64,000 bases of DNA from Patagioenas fasciata. Its lineage: Eukaryota; Chordata; Aves; Columbiformes; Columbidae. Position 1 is the stretch's first letter. Each line of letters opens with the position of its first letter. The stretch spans positions 1,369,001 through 1,433,000 of the forward strand of contig NW_027288510.1 in NCBI RefSeq assembly GCF_037038585.1, read 5' to 3'. Positions 21,935 to 34,099 of this stretch are shown here, piece by piece. Both the position numbers and the translations under genes were made by a program. The notes beneath the pieces are model-generated. The model was not told the origin of the DNA and did not search any database. It saw only the letters and a list, made by a program, of their open reading frames with translations.

Positions 21935-22765
21935 GCTTTCTTCAGTGTAATGAGCCCCATGGTGCATTTGGTGCTGAGTCCTTGAACATTACTCAGGTGC
22001 TGAGAGGAGATTGCACAAACCTTTCCAGAAGTCAAAGTCAGAAGAAAAAAGTACTAAGTACCTTGAAGTATTAATGAGTTCCACTGAGGGCAAGTACCAG
22101 CAGAGCCTCCCCAGGGACTCGTTAGAGCAGAGGATTGGAGGCCATGGTGGCAGATAAACAAAGGGAAATGTGCAGGCAGCTGAGGTGCTGAGAAAAGCCT
22201 GGTTTTGTTGGGTGAAGCAGAGAGGCCAAGGCCTGACCCCCAGCCCCTGGGAAGACAGATCCTGTCCCTCACACATTGCTCAGGGCTCTTCCTGGGCCAG
22301 GGGGATGTGGGCTGTGTGATGCTGAGTGAAGGACAATGGTGTGACAGTTCCCAGCCTTACCGGGGGTGTGCAAGGAGGACATGAGGTGCCCCAGTATCTG
22401 AGGACAACATGTCTCCTCATGGGCATTGGTGGCAGAGGCGATGGCCGTAGCCAAGCGGACAAAGACTTGGGTTCTCTTGGTGACATCCAGCCTTGCCAGT
22501 GCCCTTTGCCATCTCCACCACAGGTTGTCCTACACTGTCCCGCAGCTGCTTCTGTTTCCCTGCAGGCTGTAGACACCCATCTCGCTTCCTCCCCTTGCTC
22601 TCACCCTGGTATTTCCATACGTTGACTGATGTGTCTGCACTCTCATGCTCTGTTCCTTGAAACACAAGGACATGGACTGATGTCATGCTCCTTCTGGATG
22701 ATTTCTTGTGCCACAGTACTACCCTTTGAGTCACATTTCTCCCTCCTCATGTCCAGTCTCCATGT
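21935..22765 (+). repeat. Diverged third copy of arm segment 13300-14120
   Basis: Follows the arm sequence in order ('atggtgcatttggtgctgag', then 'cctgacccccagcccctggg', then 'gttccttgaaacacaaggac') with many substitutions. It is older than the arm-arm duplication and lies in the spacer. Confidence 0.7.
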
Positions 22766-22794
22766 TCCAAGCTGTGCTGTGTGGCAGTGTTTCT

Positions 22795-24170
22795 CTGCTG
22801 TAGAAAGGAGGACCCTGAAAAGTACTGACCTGTCAGCCTCTTACCTGTGCCTGGGAAGATCATGGCACAGATCCTCCTAGAAGCTGTGCTAAGGCACAGG
22901 GAAGACAGGGAGGTGATTTGAGACAGGCAGCACGGCTCCACCAAGGGCAAGTCCTGCCTGACTAACCCAGTGGCCTTCTCCGATGGAGTAACTACATCAG
23001 TGGACAAAGGGCGGGCTATGGATGTCATCTATCTGGACTTCTGTAAAGCCTTTGACATGGTCCCTCACAACATCCTTCTCTCTGCATTGCAGAGATATGG
23101 ATTTGATGACTGGACTGTTCTGTGGATGAGGAACTGTCTCAGTGGTCACACCCAGAGAGTGGTGGTCAATGGCACAATGTCTGGATGGACACTGGTGACA
23201 AGTGGTGTCCTTCAGGGGTCCATACTGGGATCAGTACCATTTATTATCTTCATCAGTGGCATAGTGGGATCAAGTGCATCCTCAGCAAGTTTGCAGATGA
23301 CACCAAACAGAGTGGCGTTGCTGATACACCTGAGGGACAGTAGGGCATTCAGAGGGACCTGGATAAGCCAGAGAAGTGGGTTCATGTGAGTCTCCTGAGC
23401 TTCAGCAAGACCAAACGCAAGGTCCTGCATCTCCTGGGGCAACCCTGGGTATCAGTACAGGCTGGGGATGAAGGGATGGAGAGCAGCCTTGACAAGAAAG
23501 ACTTGGGGAAATTGGTGGGTGAAAGACTGGACTGGAGCCATCAATGTGTGCTTGCAGCCCAGAAGGTCAAATGTATCTTGGGCGGCATCCAAAGAAGCAT
23601 GACCAGCAGGACAAGGGAGGGGATTCTGCTCCACTCTGGTGAGACCCCACCTGGAGTCCTGCATCCAGCTCTGGAGCCCTCAGTACAGGAAAGACATGGA
23701 TGTGTTGGAGAGGGTCCAGAGCAGGGTCACCAAGATGATCAGAGGGATGGAACAGCTCTGCTGGCAGGACAGGCTGGGAGAGTTGGGGTTGTTAAGCCTG
23801 GAAAAGAGAAGGCTCCTGCGAGACCTTATTCCCATGTTTCTGTACTTAAAACATGTTGATAAGAATGATGGGGACAGACTTTTTAGCGGGGCTTGTTGTG
23901 ATAGGACAAGGGGTGATGGTTTTGAACTAGAAGAGGGGAGACTGAGGCCAGACATGTGGAAGACATTTTTCACAATGCGGGTGATGAAACACAACCACTG
24001 GTTGCCCAGAGAGGTGGTGGATGCCCCATCCCTGAAGAATTCCCAGGCCAGGCTGGATGGGACTCTGAGCAGCCTGATCTGCTTGAAGATGTCCCTGGTC
24101 ATGGCAGGGGAGTCGGACTAGGTGACCTTTGAAGCTCTCTTCCAACACTCTCTATGCTTGTATGATTCCT
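22795..24170 (+). mobile_element. CR1 LINE, RT through 3' end, sense
   Basis: Sense-strand CR1 reverse transcriptase: [19 protein letters not shown], then [24 protein letters not shown] and [18 protein letters not shown] in a shifted frame. The C-terminal region (QLWSPQYRKDMDVLERVQS, then LGLLSLEKRRLLRDL) and the tail with 'tctatgcttgtatgattcc' follow. FADD is the catalytic motif. Frameshifts make it inactive, but the 3' half is nearly complete. Confidence 0.92.
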
Positions 24171-24204
24171 ATCTCCAAGGAAAGCTCCACCATCTGGGAA
24201 ATAA

Positions 24205-26045
24205 CCCTTCAAGCATAGAAACACAGGATCCTAGAACCAGAAAATCATTTGATTTAGAGGAGACCATGGAGTCCAACCATAACCTAACTCTAGCACTAAA
24301 CCATTTCCCAGAGAACCTTCTCTATACATCTTTTAGACACCCCCAGGAATGATGACTCAACCACTTCCCTGGGAACCCTGGTCACTGCTTCACAACCTTT
24401 TCCATGAAGAAGCGTTTCCTTATGTCCAATCTAAACCTCCCCTGGCACAACTTAAGGCCATTCCGTCTTGTCCTATCCCTCGGTACCTGGGAGAAGAGAT
24501 CAACATCCTCCATGTTCCAACCTCTTTTCAGGTAGTTGTGGACAGCGATAAGGTCTCCCCTCAGCCTCCTGTTCTCCAGGTTAAACATCTCCAGTTCCCT
24601 CAACTGCTCCTCATCACACTTGCTCGTCAGCCCCTCACCAACTCCGTTCCCTTCTCTGAACTTGCTCCAGAACTTCAAGGTCTTTTTTGTCATAAGGGGC
24701 TCAAAGCTGACCCCAGGACTCGAGGTGCAGACTCAGCAGTCCTCACTACATGAGAACAATCACTGCCCTAGTCCTGCTGGCCACACTATTGCTGATCCAA
24801 CCAGGATACCACTGGCACTATTTGGCCACCTGGGCACATGCTGGCTTAGGTTCAACCACTGTCAACAACAGCCCCAGGTCCTTTCCGTCCTCAACAAATT
24901 TCTAGCCGTTCTTCCCTCAGCCTGTAGCACTGCCTGGGGTTGTTGTGACCCAAGTGCAGGACCCAGCATTTGGCCGTGTTGAACCTCATACAATTGGCCT
25001 CAGCCCATCGATCCACCTGATCCAGATCTCTGTGTAGAGACTTCCTACCCTCTAGCAGGTCAACACTCCCAACAAACTTGGTGTCATCTGCAAACTTATT
25101 GAGGGTGCACGTGATCCCCTTGTCTAAATCCTTGATAAAGAGATTAAACAGAACTGGCACCAATACTGAGCCCTGGGGACACCACTCATGACCGGCCACC
25201 AACTGGATTTGGCTCCGTTCACCACAACTCCTTGGGCCCGACCCTCCAGCCAGTTCTTTATCCATCGCAGATACACCATCCAGGCCATGAGCTGCAGCTT
25301 CTCCAGGAGATGCTGTCGGAAACAGTGTCAAAGTCTTACTAAAGCTTCCCTCATCCCCTATACAGGGTGCCTTGTCATGGAGGAGATCAGGTTTGTCAAG
25401 CAGGACCTGCCTTTCTTAAACCCATGCTGCCTAGGACTGATCACCTGGTTGTCCTGTGTCTGCCACATGATGGCACTCAGGATGATATGATCCATACTAT
25501 TCCCTGGGACTGAGGTCAGGCTGACAGGACTGTAGTTCCCTAGATCCTTCTTATGTCCCGTCTTGTAGATGGGTGTCACATTCACCAACTTTCAGTCAAC
25601 TGGAACCACCCCACTTAGCCATGATTGCTGGTAGATAATGGAAAGAGGCTCAGGGATCACCTCTGCCTGCTCCCTCAGCACCCATGGGTGTATCTGGCCA
25701 CACAGACCTGTGGGTGTCCAAGTGGTGTAGCAGGTCACCAACCATTTCCCCTTGGATTGTTTGGACTTCATTCTGCTCCTCATCCCTGTCTTCTGTCTCA
25801 GGGGGCTGGATACCTGGAGCACAACTGTTCTGACTATTAAAGACTGAGTCAAAGGAGGCTTCTAGTACCTCAACCTTTCCCTGTTCTTTTGTCAATATAT
25901 TTCCTTGTGCATCCTTTTTTTTTTTTTTTCTGAAGTATTTATAGTTTGTTTTTTTTTCCTTTCGATGGCACTGCTCAGATTCAGCTCCAGTTGGGCTTTA
26001 GCCTTTCTGATTTCTTCATGAACAGCTTCATGACATCCTTGTAGT
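24205..26045 (-). mobile_element. CR1 LINE, RT through 3' end, antisense
   Basis: Minus-strand CR1: VNVTPIYKTGHKKDLGNYSP, then [15 protein letters not shown], then [20 protein letters not shown] and [14 protein letters not shown], with the tail at 24205-24330. It lies about 35 bases from the tail of the sense CR1, so the two are tail to tail. A T-rich run at 25908-25960 interrupts the 5' part. Confidence 0.92.
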
Positions 26046-26454
26046 GATGCAGGAAATTGACAATTAACTAATTAACACTTAAAAACTAACACTTGACACT
26101 TGAGGAACTAACCCTACCCCACATCACTAAAGACACTTAGAGAGCTGACCCTTTAACCCACATCACTCTTGCCCAGCCTTGCTTAACTCTGTGTAACTTA
26201 TTGTACGAAAAACAGGAGTTCACTGACGCCTCACAAAGATAATAGTCCTTGGTGCATCCTTGGGTGACCCAGATTACAGAGTCTTGGGCACAGGACAGGA
26301 GATACGCCAGTTTTAACTGACTCAGCAGTCTGAGACCCAACCAACTCATCACACTGGAACAAAGTTGACCGTGTACAGAGAAAGAGGACCCGGGTTCACG
26401 ATCACTGCACAGCTGCAACCAGGAGGAGCCGGAGGTGGAGACTCTGGAAATGGT

Positions 26455-26645
26455 CTCCTGAACTCATTGTAATAAGAACCGCCCTCTTGGGGACAGGTTA
26501 TGAATATGTATAGGTGTTCCATTTAACCAAGTTCACAGCTACTGTAATTTTACACACGCATTAGGTGAAATGATTCCCCGTGAGTCCAGCGTCGTAAATA
26601 AATGCATACCCTCTTTATAACCTCAAGGGTTGTAAGGTCATTCTG
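26455..26645 (+). mobile_element. LTR fragment
   Basis: 'gaactcattgtaataagaac' and 'ttatgaatatgtatagg' match the LTR at 48560-49046, and an AATAAA signal lies near 26599. The rest of the element is not recognisable. Confidence 0.6.
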
Positions 26646-27599
26646 CGCCTCACAAGCAAATTTGGGACTGGGACATTGAGGTGATTGGTGACCATTGCCA
26701 GGTGAATGAAAGAAGCTGGATGAGCTGTGAGGAACTCACAGACATTTCCAACTCCACAGAAAACAGACCCTTGCAGTTAAAGCAACAGCACTTGACATAA
26801 AACCCACCCCCAAAAAACAAAATACTCACACTGACCACAGGAAAAGCCTTGAAAACATTGGAGAAAAGTCTACCAGGTCCCAGGGATCAGGGCTCAACCA
26901 TTCTGGTGATGAGCAAGCATCAAGGGCTGACATGGCATCAGAGCCACCTCCACATGGCCCTCACCACCTGTAACCAGTGTGTCCAAGTCTTTCCTTGACC
27001 AGCCTCCAGGGACAGGGACCTGCACTGGTTGTTTCCTTCACAGCTGTGTCAGTGATGGCCCTTGATGGTGTCCCACACACCCTCAGAAACTTGGGGTTTG
27101 CTTTTGCCTTTCGCTTCATGAGAGGTTTGTTCATTGTTTCAGTAGCTGCAGTTCAGGATCATGGCAGCAGAGGGCTCATTAACATCGAAAATGCTCTTGC
27201 AAGCCAAGGCTCTGTGCATCATTTTCCTAAAGGCTTCAAGTCTGGTGTGGATGATTAGGGAGGTTTCAGGAATAGTCAAACAAAAAGCATTTCCATAATA
27301 AACAGCAACGAAGCCAAATTTCTTCTATTTCCTTCCCTGCTCGCCCTTCCTTCCCTTTCCAGAACAGGTGGTATCAGCAGCCTCCAGTTCATATTGATGT
27401 GGTGCATCTCATGAAAAAGAGAGAATATATCAGAAAAGTGGGTGCCTAAATCACCATGTGAGTGAGGAGACAGACCAGGACACCTTAAGAGGAATCACAC
27501 TCCTCTGGGCCAAGAGGTGGGTGTTCCTGGGAATCTCAGGTGTTGTGCACAGTGACACTTGTGTTCAGGGAGCTGGTCAAGTGACCCATCTCCTGTTCT

Positions 27600-27770
27600 G
27601 TAATGGTGTCTGAGTTTGCTCAGGTCACCCCTGACTTGAGCCCCATCCACTGCTGGGTGTTCTCCAGACTCCTGCCTTCAGGAACAAAGTCCCGGGAGAC
27701 CTTGCTGGTGAAGATGGAGGCAAAGAAGCCATGAAGAACCTCAGTCCTGTCTGATTCTACTCTTATGAAT
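27600..27770 (-). mobile_element. CR1 ORF2 fragment (linker before RT), right arm
   Basis: Inverted partner of 16540-16800, diverged and shorter. Confidence 0.6.
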
Positions 27771-28659
27771 TCAGCAGCAGGCCCATGTTACCCTTGTCTA
27801 TTCTTCTGCTGTAAGGAAGATGAATCAGTTCATCTTGCTGCCCTTACACTCCCCTGCAGGTATCAAGGTCAGGGCAGCTTTGGCATCATCCCCACATCCG
27901 TGGACAAGGTTTCTAAATTCCTCCTTTGCAGCTTCCCCTGCTTCCACCTCCTGTGTGCTGCCTTTTTGCCCTGGAGCTATGTCAGTTCAGACGAGCAGCC
28001 TCATAAGACAAACACTTCTTTACATGGTACTTAGAGACAACATTTTGTGCTTGGAGCAGGCTGTCTTGTAAGACTGATCAGATTTCCTGAGCTCCTTCAT
28101 CCTACCCAGACCTACTTCCATGTCACCACGTCGCCCACCAGCCCCCAGTATGTCAAAGTCTTCTCCTCTGGAGCCCACCAGCCTGTGCTCTGCTGCTGGC
28201 CTTCCTCCCTCCCCTCTGCTGCCTGGGACCCCACTGCTTCCAGGTCACAACAGCCAAGGTGGACACTGATGTTCACATCCCTCACCAGCTCTTTTTGTTT
28301 TCCAGTTCCAGATCCAGGTGAGAATCACCCTTGTTGCCCACCAAGCGGACATGTTAAGCAGTTGGCCCAAGATCCTCTGGACTGCTGGCACCTGCCACTT
28401 TGCCAGGCCACTGAATGTCAGTCAATTACAGTTCCCGATAGGAAACTGCTCGTCAACTGGTGACTTCTTCAGGTTGCTGACAGAAGATATTTTCCACTAC
28501 TTCTCCATAATCCAGCATTTTATAACACCCAAAGCACTGTCACCCTGTGCTGGTTTATATGACAAGTCTTGGAACTGGAGGTGAGTGTGGCTGTGCTACA
28601 GTTGTCACCTCTCTGAGAAGACAACAGGAGTTTGATCAACATCAGACAGCGTCCATTTC

Positions 28660-29180
28660 AGCTGGCTCCAAGATGGACCCAAACATGGCCAAATCTGACC
28701 CACTCAGTGATGCTGGCAGCACCTCTGGGATATTGTATTTGAGAAAGGGTAAAAAATGCTGCACAACAGCAGGTGGGAGAGAGGAGGGAGGAGATGTGAG
28801 AGAAAAGCACTGCAGACACCAAGGTCATATCCCATAGGACCCAAGCAGGTCCCTCAGCAGGGCAAAGCTTGCTCTCCTGAAATCCTGCTCTTGGCCTTGT
28901 GATCATCTCCCAGGAGCCTCAGCTGCACTTTCCCATCCCTGACTGTTCCATCCTGGCCAACTCTTTGTGGTTTTAAGTGTGAAGTCCCACAGGGCACCTC
29001 ACCTCACTGACTCCTCAGTCACCCGTGTCAGGAAGATGTTGTCAATGAGCTCCAACCCCTCCTGGATGGCTGGTTCCTTGCAGATATTGGGATTTCTCAG
29101 GTCTGTCACGAGGACACTGGCTGGAAACATGAGGCTTCTTTAATTTGTCTGAAAGAGGCCTCATTTAGTTCCTCTTCCTG
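28660..29180 (-). mobile_element. CR1 ORF2 fragment (endonuclease side), right arm
   Basis: Inverted partner of 15140-15660. Confidence 0.65.
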
Positions 29181-30827
29181 ATCAGTGTCTCAGCAGCTGA
29201 TGTCCAGTGACCACAACATTGCCCATGTTGTTCTGCCCTCTCATGCTGACTCCTCAGTGTTCAGCTGACATTGTTCCTCCCCAGGCAGAGCTCCACACAT
29301 TCCTGCTGCTCTCCCACATGAAGGGAAACTATTCCTTTGACTCCAAACCTCTGGCATTATTAGTATCAGACACACAAGACCCCACTATTTCCCCAGGAGA
29401 CAATATTTATAGTGTCCTGTAATGCCTCATGTTGGGAGAGACACCTTCATCAGGATAAGCCAACTGTATGCAAACTTTAGTAGTTGAGCAAATGGAGCTA
29501 CAGTCCAGGGAGAGTTCAGACCTTGTGAATACCTGGTATTCACCCATCAGAAATCTCTGATTTTTGACGAGATGAAACGACGAGTTCTCAGTGACCCTGA
29601 GGAGAAGGGCCTGGGCACTCCAGGGTCCCCACACCAGCCCGTGGTGCACGCTCTCCATGAACAAGGCAGCTGCACACGGGGCTGCATGAGGAGGAGCGTG
29701 GGGACCCAGACACCTGGAGTTCTCATCCCATTCGGTTCAGCACTGGTGTGACCCCACACACACGGGGGTGTGCCAGTGTGCGGCTTCCCAGTTTGGAGAA
29801 GCAAGGAGGAACTGGAGAATGCAGGGCTGTGCCAAGGCAGGTTCAGCACCTTGTGCACATGGTGTGGGATGCTGAGGGACCTGGGCTGCTTTGGCCCAGC
29901 AGCGCTGGGGAGGCTGCAGCAGTGCAGGAGTAGCCTGAGAGTGCTTGAAGGGTGGTTTCAGAGGTGGTGGAGGTTTTCTGCATACTGGGAAAGAGCATGG
30001 GAAAAAAATAATGGCACAAAGGGCAGCTGGGGAGGTCCAGGCTGGAGATGAGCAGGAAGGAATGTGACTGGAAGGGCAGTGCTGTGGTGGAGCAGGTCAG
30101 CAGAGGGAGTCTGCATCAGCCCAAGGCTTTGTGCTTCAAGGAACAGCTGGGGAGGATGCAGAGATCTCAGCAAAGGGAGGAAGATGCTCAGACAAGAGCA
30201 AGGTGGGGCAGCAGGGGGGATGTCTGCAGCCTGCAGGGAAAGAGGTGCAGGGGATGCCACAGCACAGGACAGGCTGTGGTGGAGATGATCAAGGGATGTA
30301 AAGAGGCTGAAAGCCCCAACAGACATGAGCTCCTTCTCCCCTTGGCTATGGCTGTCGTCTGCACCTCTGATGCCTGTGAGGAGACACCTTGTCCTTCCAG
30401 CACAGGGGCCTCATGGCCTCCTTGTCCCCAGCCAGGAACCTGGGAGGTGTGGGACCATAGTCCTGCCCTTGGCCTTGCACAGCCCCACATCACACTGTCC
30501 AGGAAGGGAACTGGGCAACGTGGGAGGAACAGGATCTGCCTTCCCAGGGCTGGGGGTCAGGGCTTGTCCCTTTGGTTAATGAAACACATTCAGGTTTACT
30601 CAGCATCTAAGAGAACTTCACCTTGCTTTTCCTGACCTCTTGTCACTGCATCCCGTTTTCTTCTGTAACCGGACCATGGGGTCAGTTCCTCAGTAGTGTC
30701 CCTCAGTGGGACTCATTAACATTGCAAGAAACTTTGGAGTTTGAATCTGACTTCTTGAGAGGTTTCATCAGGTTCCCCTGAGGGTTTGAGGTCCATGGAC
30801 TCAGCACCAAACCCACCAGAGGGGTCA

Positions 30828-31496
30828 TTAAAGCGCCTTGGGCTGCTCCTGTGCTGCTGAGCTGGGCTGGGCTCCTGGGACAGAGGGAGCTCCTGGCAAG
30901 CGGCAGCGCTGCAGAGAGACAGCTCTGCCCAGGAGCAGCTCCTCTGCACACGCAGCAGGGCTGAGGGCTCTGCCTGGGGATCTCAGGGAGACGAGCAAGG
31001 CACTGCCCTGGCTCAGAGAGCTCCGCTGAGCCCCTGCAGAGGACGCGGAGGCCAATTCACACCTGAGTTTTACATACAGGAACACTAAACCAGCCCCCAG
31101 GAGCATCCCAAGCCTCTGGAGACACTGGTACAAGCGCAGTTTCCCCTGGCGAGTCCCTTCCCACCCGCAGCTCGTGGAAGCCTCACCCAGGGTGCTGGAG
31201 AGACCCTCGGTCGGGGCACCGAGGTCCTGGGCTGCGGTCAGCGGTGTCACAGGGTGGTTGGGCAGCTCCTGGCGGGGCTGTTCACGCCGTCTCCTCTGGT
31301 GAGCCGTGCTCAGCCGCTGCTGCGCGGTCTCTGGGAGAAAGGGAGAGAGAGAAGCTGTCAGAAAAGCTTCAGGGCTTGGGCACTGTGGCCCCAGGCCCAG
31401 TGGGGAGGGTGAGGAGACACCTCCCTGATGCAGACGCTGCTGCTGCTGCTCCAGCTGCTCCTGCTGCTGCTGCGGGACCTGCTCCTCCTCTGGCCG
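30828..31496 (-). CDS. Gln/Arg-rich coiled-coil protein gene, right-arm copy (three exons seen)
   Basis: Inverted partner of 12642-13310: exon A about 31496-31420, exon B 31330-31187, exon C 31033-30828, with the same splice signals and stop. The coding parts look identical or nearly so to the left copy, which fits recent duplication or gene conversion between the arms. The two copies face each other across the spacer. Confidence 0.5.
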   Translation of the reverse strand, partial: RPEEEQVPQQQQEQLEQQQQRLHQGGVSSPSPLGLGPQCPSPEAFLTASLSPFLPETAQQRLSTAHQRRRREQPRQELPNHPVTPLTAAQDLGAPTEGLSSTLGEASTSCGWEGTRQGKLRLYQCLQRLGMLLGAGLVFLYVKLRCELASASSAGAQRSSLSQGSALLVSLRSPGRALSPAACAEELLLGRAVSLQRCRLPGAPSVPGAQPSSAAQEQPKAL

Positions 31497-31967
31497 CTTT
31501 GGGTTTAAAAGCCCAAGTCTCTTTCGCCTTGTGTTCCCTCCCCCTGAGAGGCCCCCAGTCTGGACTTTTCTTTGCTGTACGTTTTAAGTTGTATTTTGTC
31601 TTATAATTCAAGTATCTTTTTAAAATGCAAACGCCTGAGACTCTGATACAGGGAACCTGGGGACAAGAACGTTCCTGTGGCAGTTTGTGCACACGAATCC
31701 GCGTGTGGCACTGCTTTGCTGATGGAGCTGGGAAGGAAATCCTCGTCCTTCTCTGGAGCCGAAAAACCACACGCGGTGGTTGGAGAAACTGCCAGTTTGA
31801 CCTGGAAGGACGAAGCCAGAATTTGAGGGCAGAAATCAGTTGCCCCAGGTCCTTAGGGCTGGAGGTTGCTCTGGGATGTTCTTCTGGTTTTTAAAGGCCA
31901 TGTTCCAGAACACAACGATGCCAAGTGAAGGGTCCAGGCTGTGTTTTCCTCCCCGCGCATTTCCCTG

Positions 31968-32066
31968 TGTGATCTGCTCTGTGACCCCCCCGTGAGCAGG
32001 GGTTGGACTGGGGGTCTGCAGAGGCCCCTTCAGCCCCACCAGGCTGGGATTCTGTGGCTCTGTGAC
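31968..32066 (+). mobile_element. CR1 3' fragment, right arm
   Basis: Inverted partner of 12072-12170. Confidence 0.75.
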
Positions 32067-32199
32067 TCTGCACTGCGGTTCCCCAGCACCTCCAGGATGT
32101 TCCACAGCCCACAGGCAACTGCAGCTTTTCCTTTTCGGGCCGATTTCTGAAAAACCCCTGGTTCTTGTGCTGGGCTTCACCTCCCGTCCGGGTACCCCG

Positions 32200-32700
32200 G
32201 GGTGACAGCGGGGCCTCTCCGGTCCTTCCGCGGGCTCTGCCCGGTCGGAGCAGCAAGGCCGGCGATGGGGAGGGGTTCCCGGGGAGGGCAGAGCCCGTCC
32301 CGCGGGGCTGCGGGGACGTTTCTAGGCAGGCTCCGCGCTAAACAGCCCCGTTGCTAGGGCAGGGGGGCATTCCCAGCCCGGCGCTGCGGTAGACAGACCC
32401 GTTGGGGGCCTTCCAGACCGGACTCCGCGCGGCGCGGCCCCCGTCGCTATGGGAACGGGGCCCTTCCAGTGCGGGCGGCGCGCAGCATGGCGGTGCCCCT
32501 GCCGAGCGCGGCGCTGAGCGGCGTCCGGAGCGGGCGGGCGTTCGGCACGGCCGGTGAGTCCCGGGCCGGGGAGCCCCGGTTCCCCTGCGCGGGCAGCGGG
32601 AGCCGCTTGGGGCGTGGCGGGGAGAGCGCTCGGGCGGCTGAATTCCTGGCGTGGCCGGCTCGGGGAGGCGGGGGTGGCTCCGGCTCTTCCCGGGCTCTCT
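32200..32700. promoter_or_regulatory. CpG island, bidirectional promoter candidate (right arm)
   Basis: Inverted partner of 11430-11940. Confidence 0.55.
32487..32553 (+). CDS. Putative first coding exon, outward-facing, right arm
   Basis: Inverted partner of 11575-11641: ATG at 32487, 22 codons, donor CCG then GTGAGT at 32554. A possible in-frame second exon follows acceptor CTGGCAG near 32742, reading KRWSEQQRQCRCSAAF. It runs into CR1 sequence and stops at 32938, so I doubt it is real. Function unknown. Confidence 0.42.
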
Positions 32701-32829
32701 CGGCCTCGTCTCTTGCGCTCTGGTGAAAGCGGGAACTCTCTGGCAGCGAAGAGATGGAGTGAACAGCAGAGGCAATGCCGCTGTTCGGCGGCATTCTTTA
32801 TTTCATCAGCGCTGGGCAGCACTGGTAGA

Positions 32830-33290
32830 CGCTTGCACCTGGGCAGGAACAAGCCCAGGTTCCAGCCTAAGCTGGGGAAGGACCTGTTGGAGAGCAGCGA
32901 AGGGGAAAGGGACCTGGGGGTCCTGGGGACAGCAGGGTGACCATGAGCCAGCACTGGGCCCTTGTGGCCAGGAAGCCAATGGTACCTGGGGTGGGTTAGA
33001 AGGGGGTGGTCAGTAGGTCAGAGAGGTTCTCCTGCCCCTCTGCTCTGCTCTGGGGAGACCACCCCTGGAATATTGTGTCCAGTTGTGGCCCCTCAGCTCC
33101 AGAAGGACAGGGAACCGCTGGAGAGAGCCCAGCGCAGCCACCAAGATGCTGGAGGGAGTGGAGCATCTCCCGTGTGAGGAAAGGCTGAGGGAGCTGGGGC
33201 TCTGGAGCTGGAGAAGAGGAGACTGAGGGGGGACTCATTCCTGGGGATCAACATGGAAAGGGGGGTGTCCCGGAGGCACCCCAGGTTCAT
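32830..33290 (+). mobile_element. CR1 LINE fragment in right arm
   Basis: Inverted partner of the left-arm fragment; sense strand reads LHLGRNKPRFQ and GERDLGVLG, typical of the CR1 reverse transcriptase C-terminal region. Confidence 0.85.
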
Positions 33291-33536
33291 TTAAGGGACA
33301 ACAGGGTCCAAAACAACTTCTGTTAAACCGGTGAGAAACAGGGTTTTAGCATCCAAAAGTGACTTGAATACAGGTTCGGATACCAGTTGAGGAAAATGAT
33401 GAAGGGGCAGCAACCAATACGACAGGCGGTGCACAGAGTGCATGCACGTGGCTTCACCAAAACAATGCCGGAGCCGTCCCTGAGTCCGGGAGGAGTCCGC
33501 ACTTGCCTGAACACGGTGTGGGGTTATTTTGAAGAG

Positions 33537-33622
33537 ATACACGTACTGTAGTGAGTACGGAAAGTGCACACTCGCGATTCTGCGAGGGTAAATTTATAAT
33601 ACACTCGCAATCCTGCGATGGG
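33537..33622 (-). repeat. Short hairpin cluster, right arm
   Basis: Inverted partner of 10505-10590 with the same stems. Confidence 0.7.
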
Positions 33623-34099
33623 CAGTTTCACTCACACCCGTAGCGGCAAGGCAGCGGAGTCTCCATCCCGGGGGGGCTCTCGGCGGCAGCATCTCGCTCG
33701 TGCTGCGAGAGACCCGCGACAAATGGGCGGAGTCTTGACGAGAGTCCCGTTTTTTATTGGCTGATCACATCTGACTGTGGGCATTCCAGAAGCTTCTCTG
33801 CACCCCCACTCTGGCTGTGGGTGCCCCTGAAGCCTCCAAACATCCCCCACACTGGCTGCGGGCGCCCAGCGGCTCCCTGGCACCTCGGTGCTCCCTTCTC
33901 CTAACGGCCCTGGCCAGGGGCTCTGGGGCCAAACAAAAGAAGCTGTAGCAGAGAGAGAGGGAGATGTGTCTACTCCTTCCATGATGAAGGAGGGAGGGGG
34001 AGAGAGGGGGGTTTGCACCCTGCCACACCCACTGTCCTGTCCTGTACCCCACTATACTGCCCCTTCACCCTGCATACCCCCTCTCTACCCCCCTGCACC

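Larger units (their letters stand above)
26653..34096 (-). repeat. Right arm of a large inverted repeat
   Basis: Reverse complement of 10031-17652. A 195-codon open stretch (30048-30635) differs from its partner at about six codons, while inner stretches such as 28658-28906 differ at many more positions per codon. Confidence 0.95.

Noticed and set aside
30048-30635. 195-codon frame shared by both palindrome arms
   Set aside because: Conserved only because the arms are duplicates. It lies in a dispersed repeat, and the diverged spacer copy (~22.2-22.8 kb) breaks the frame.
32742-32938. Second exon for the outward-facing gene of the right arm
   Set aside because: In phase after an acceptor, but most of it is CR1-derived and it ends at a stop inside the CR1. 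The evidence is too weak to list as an exon.
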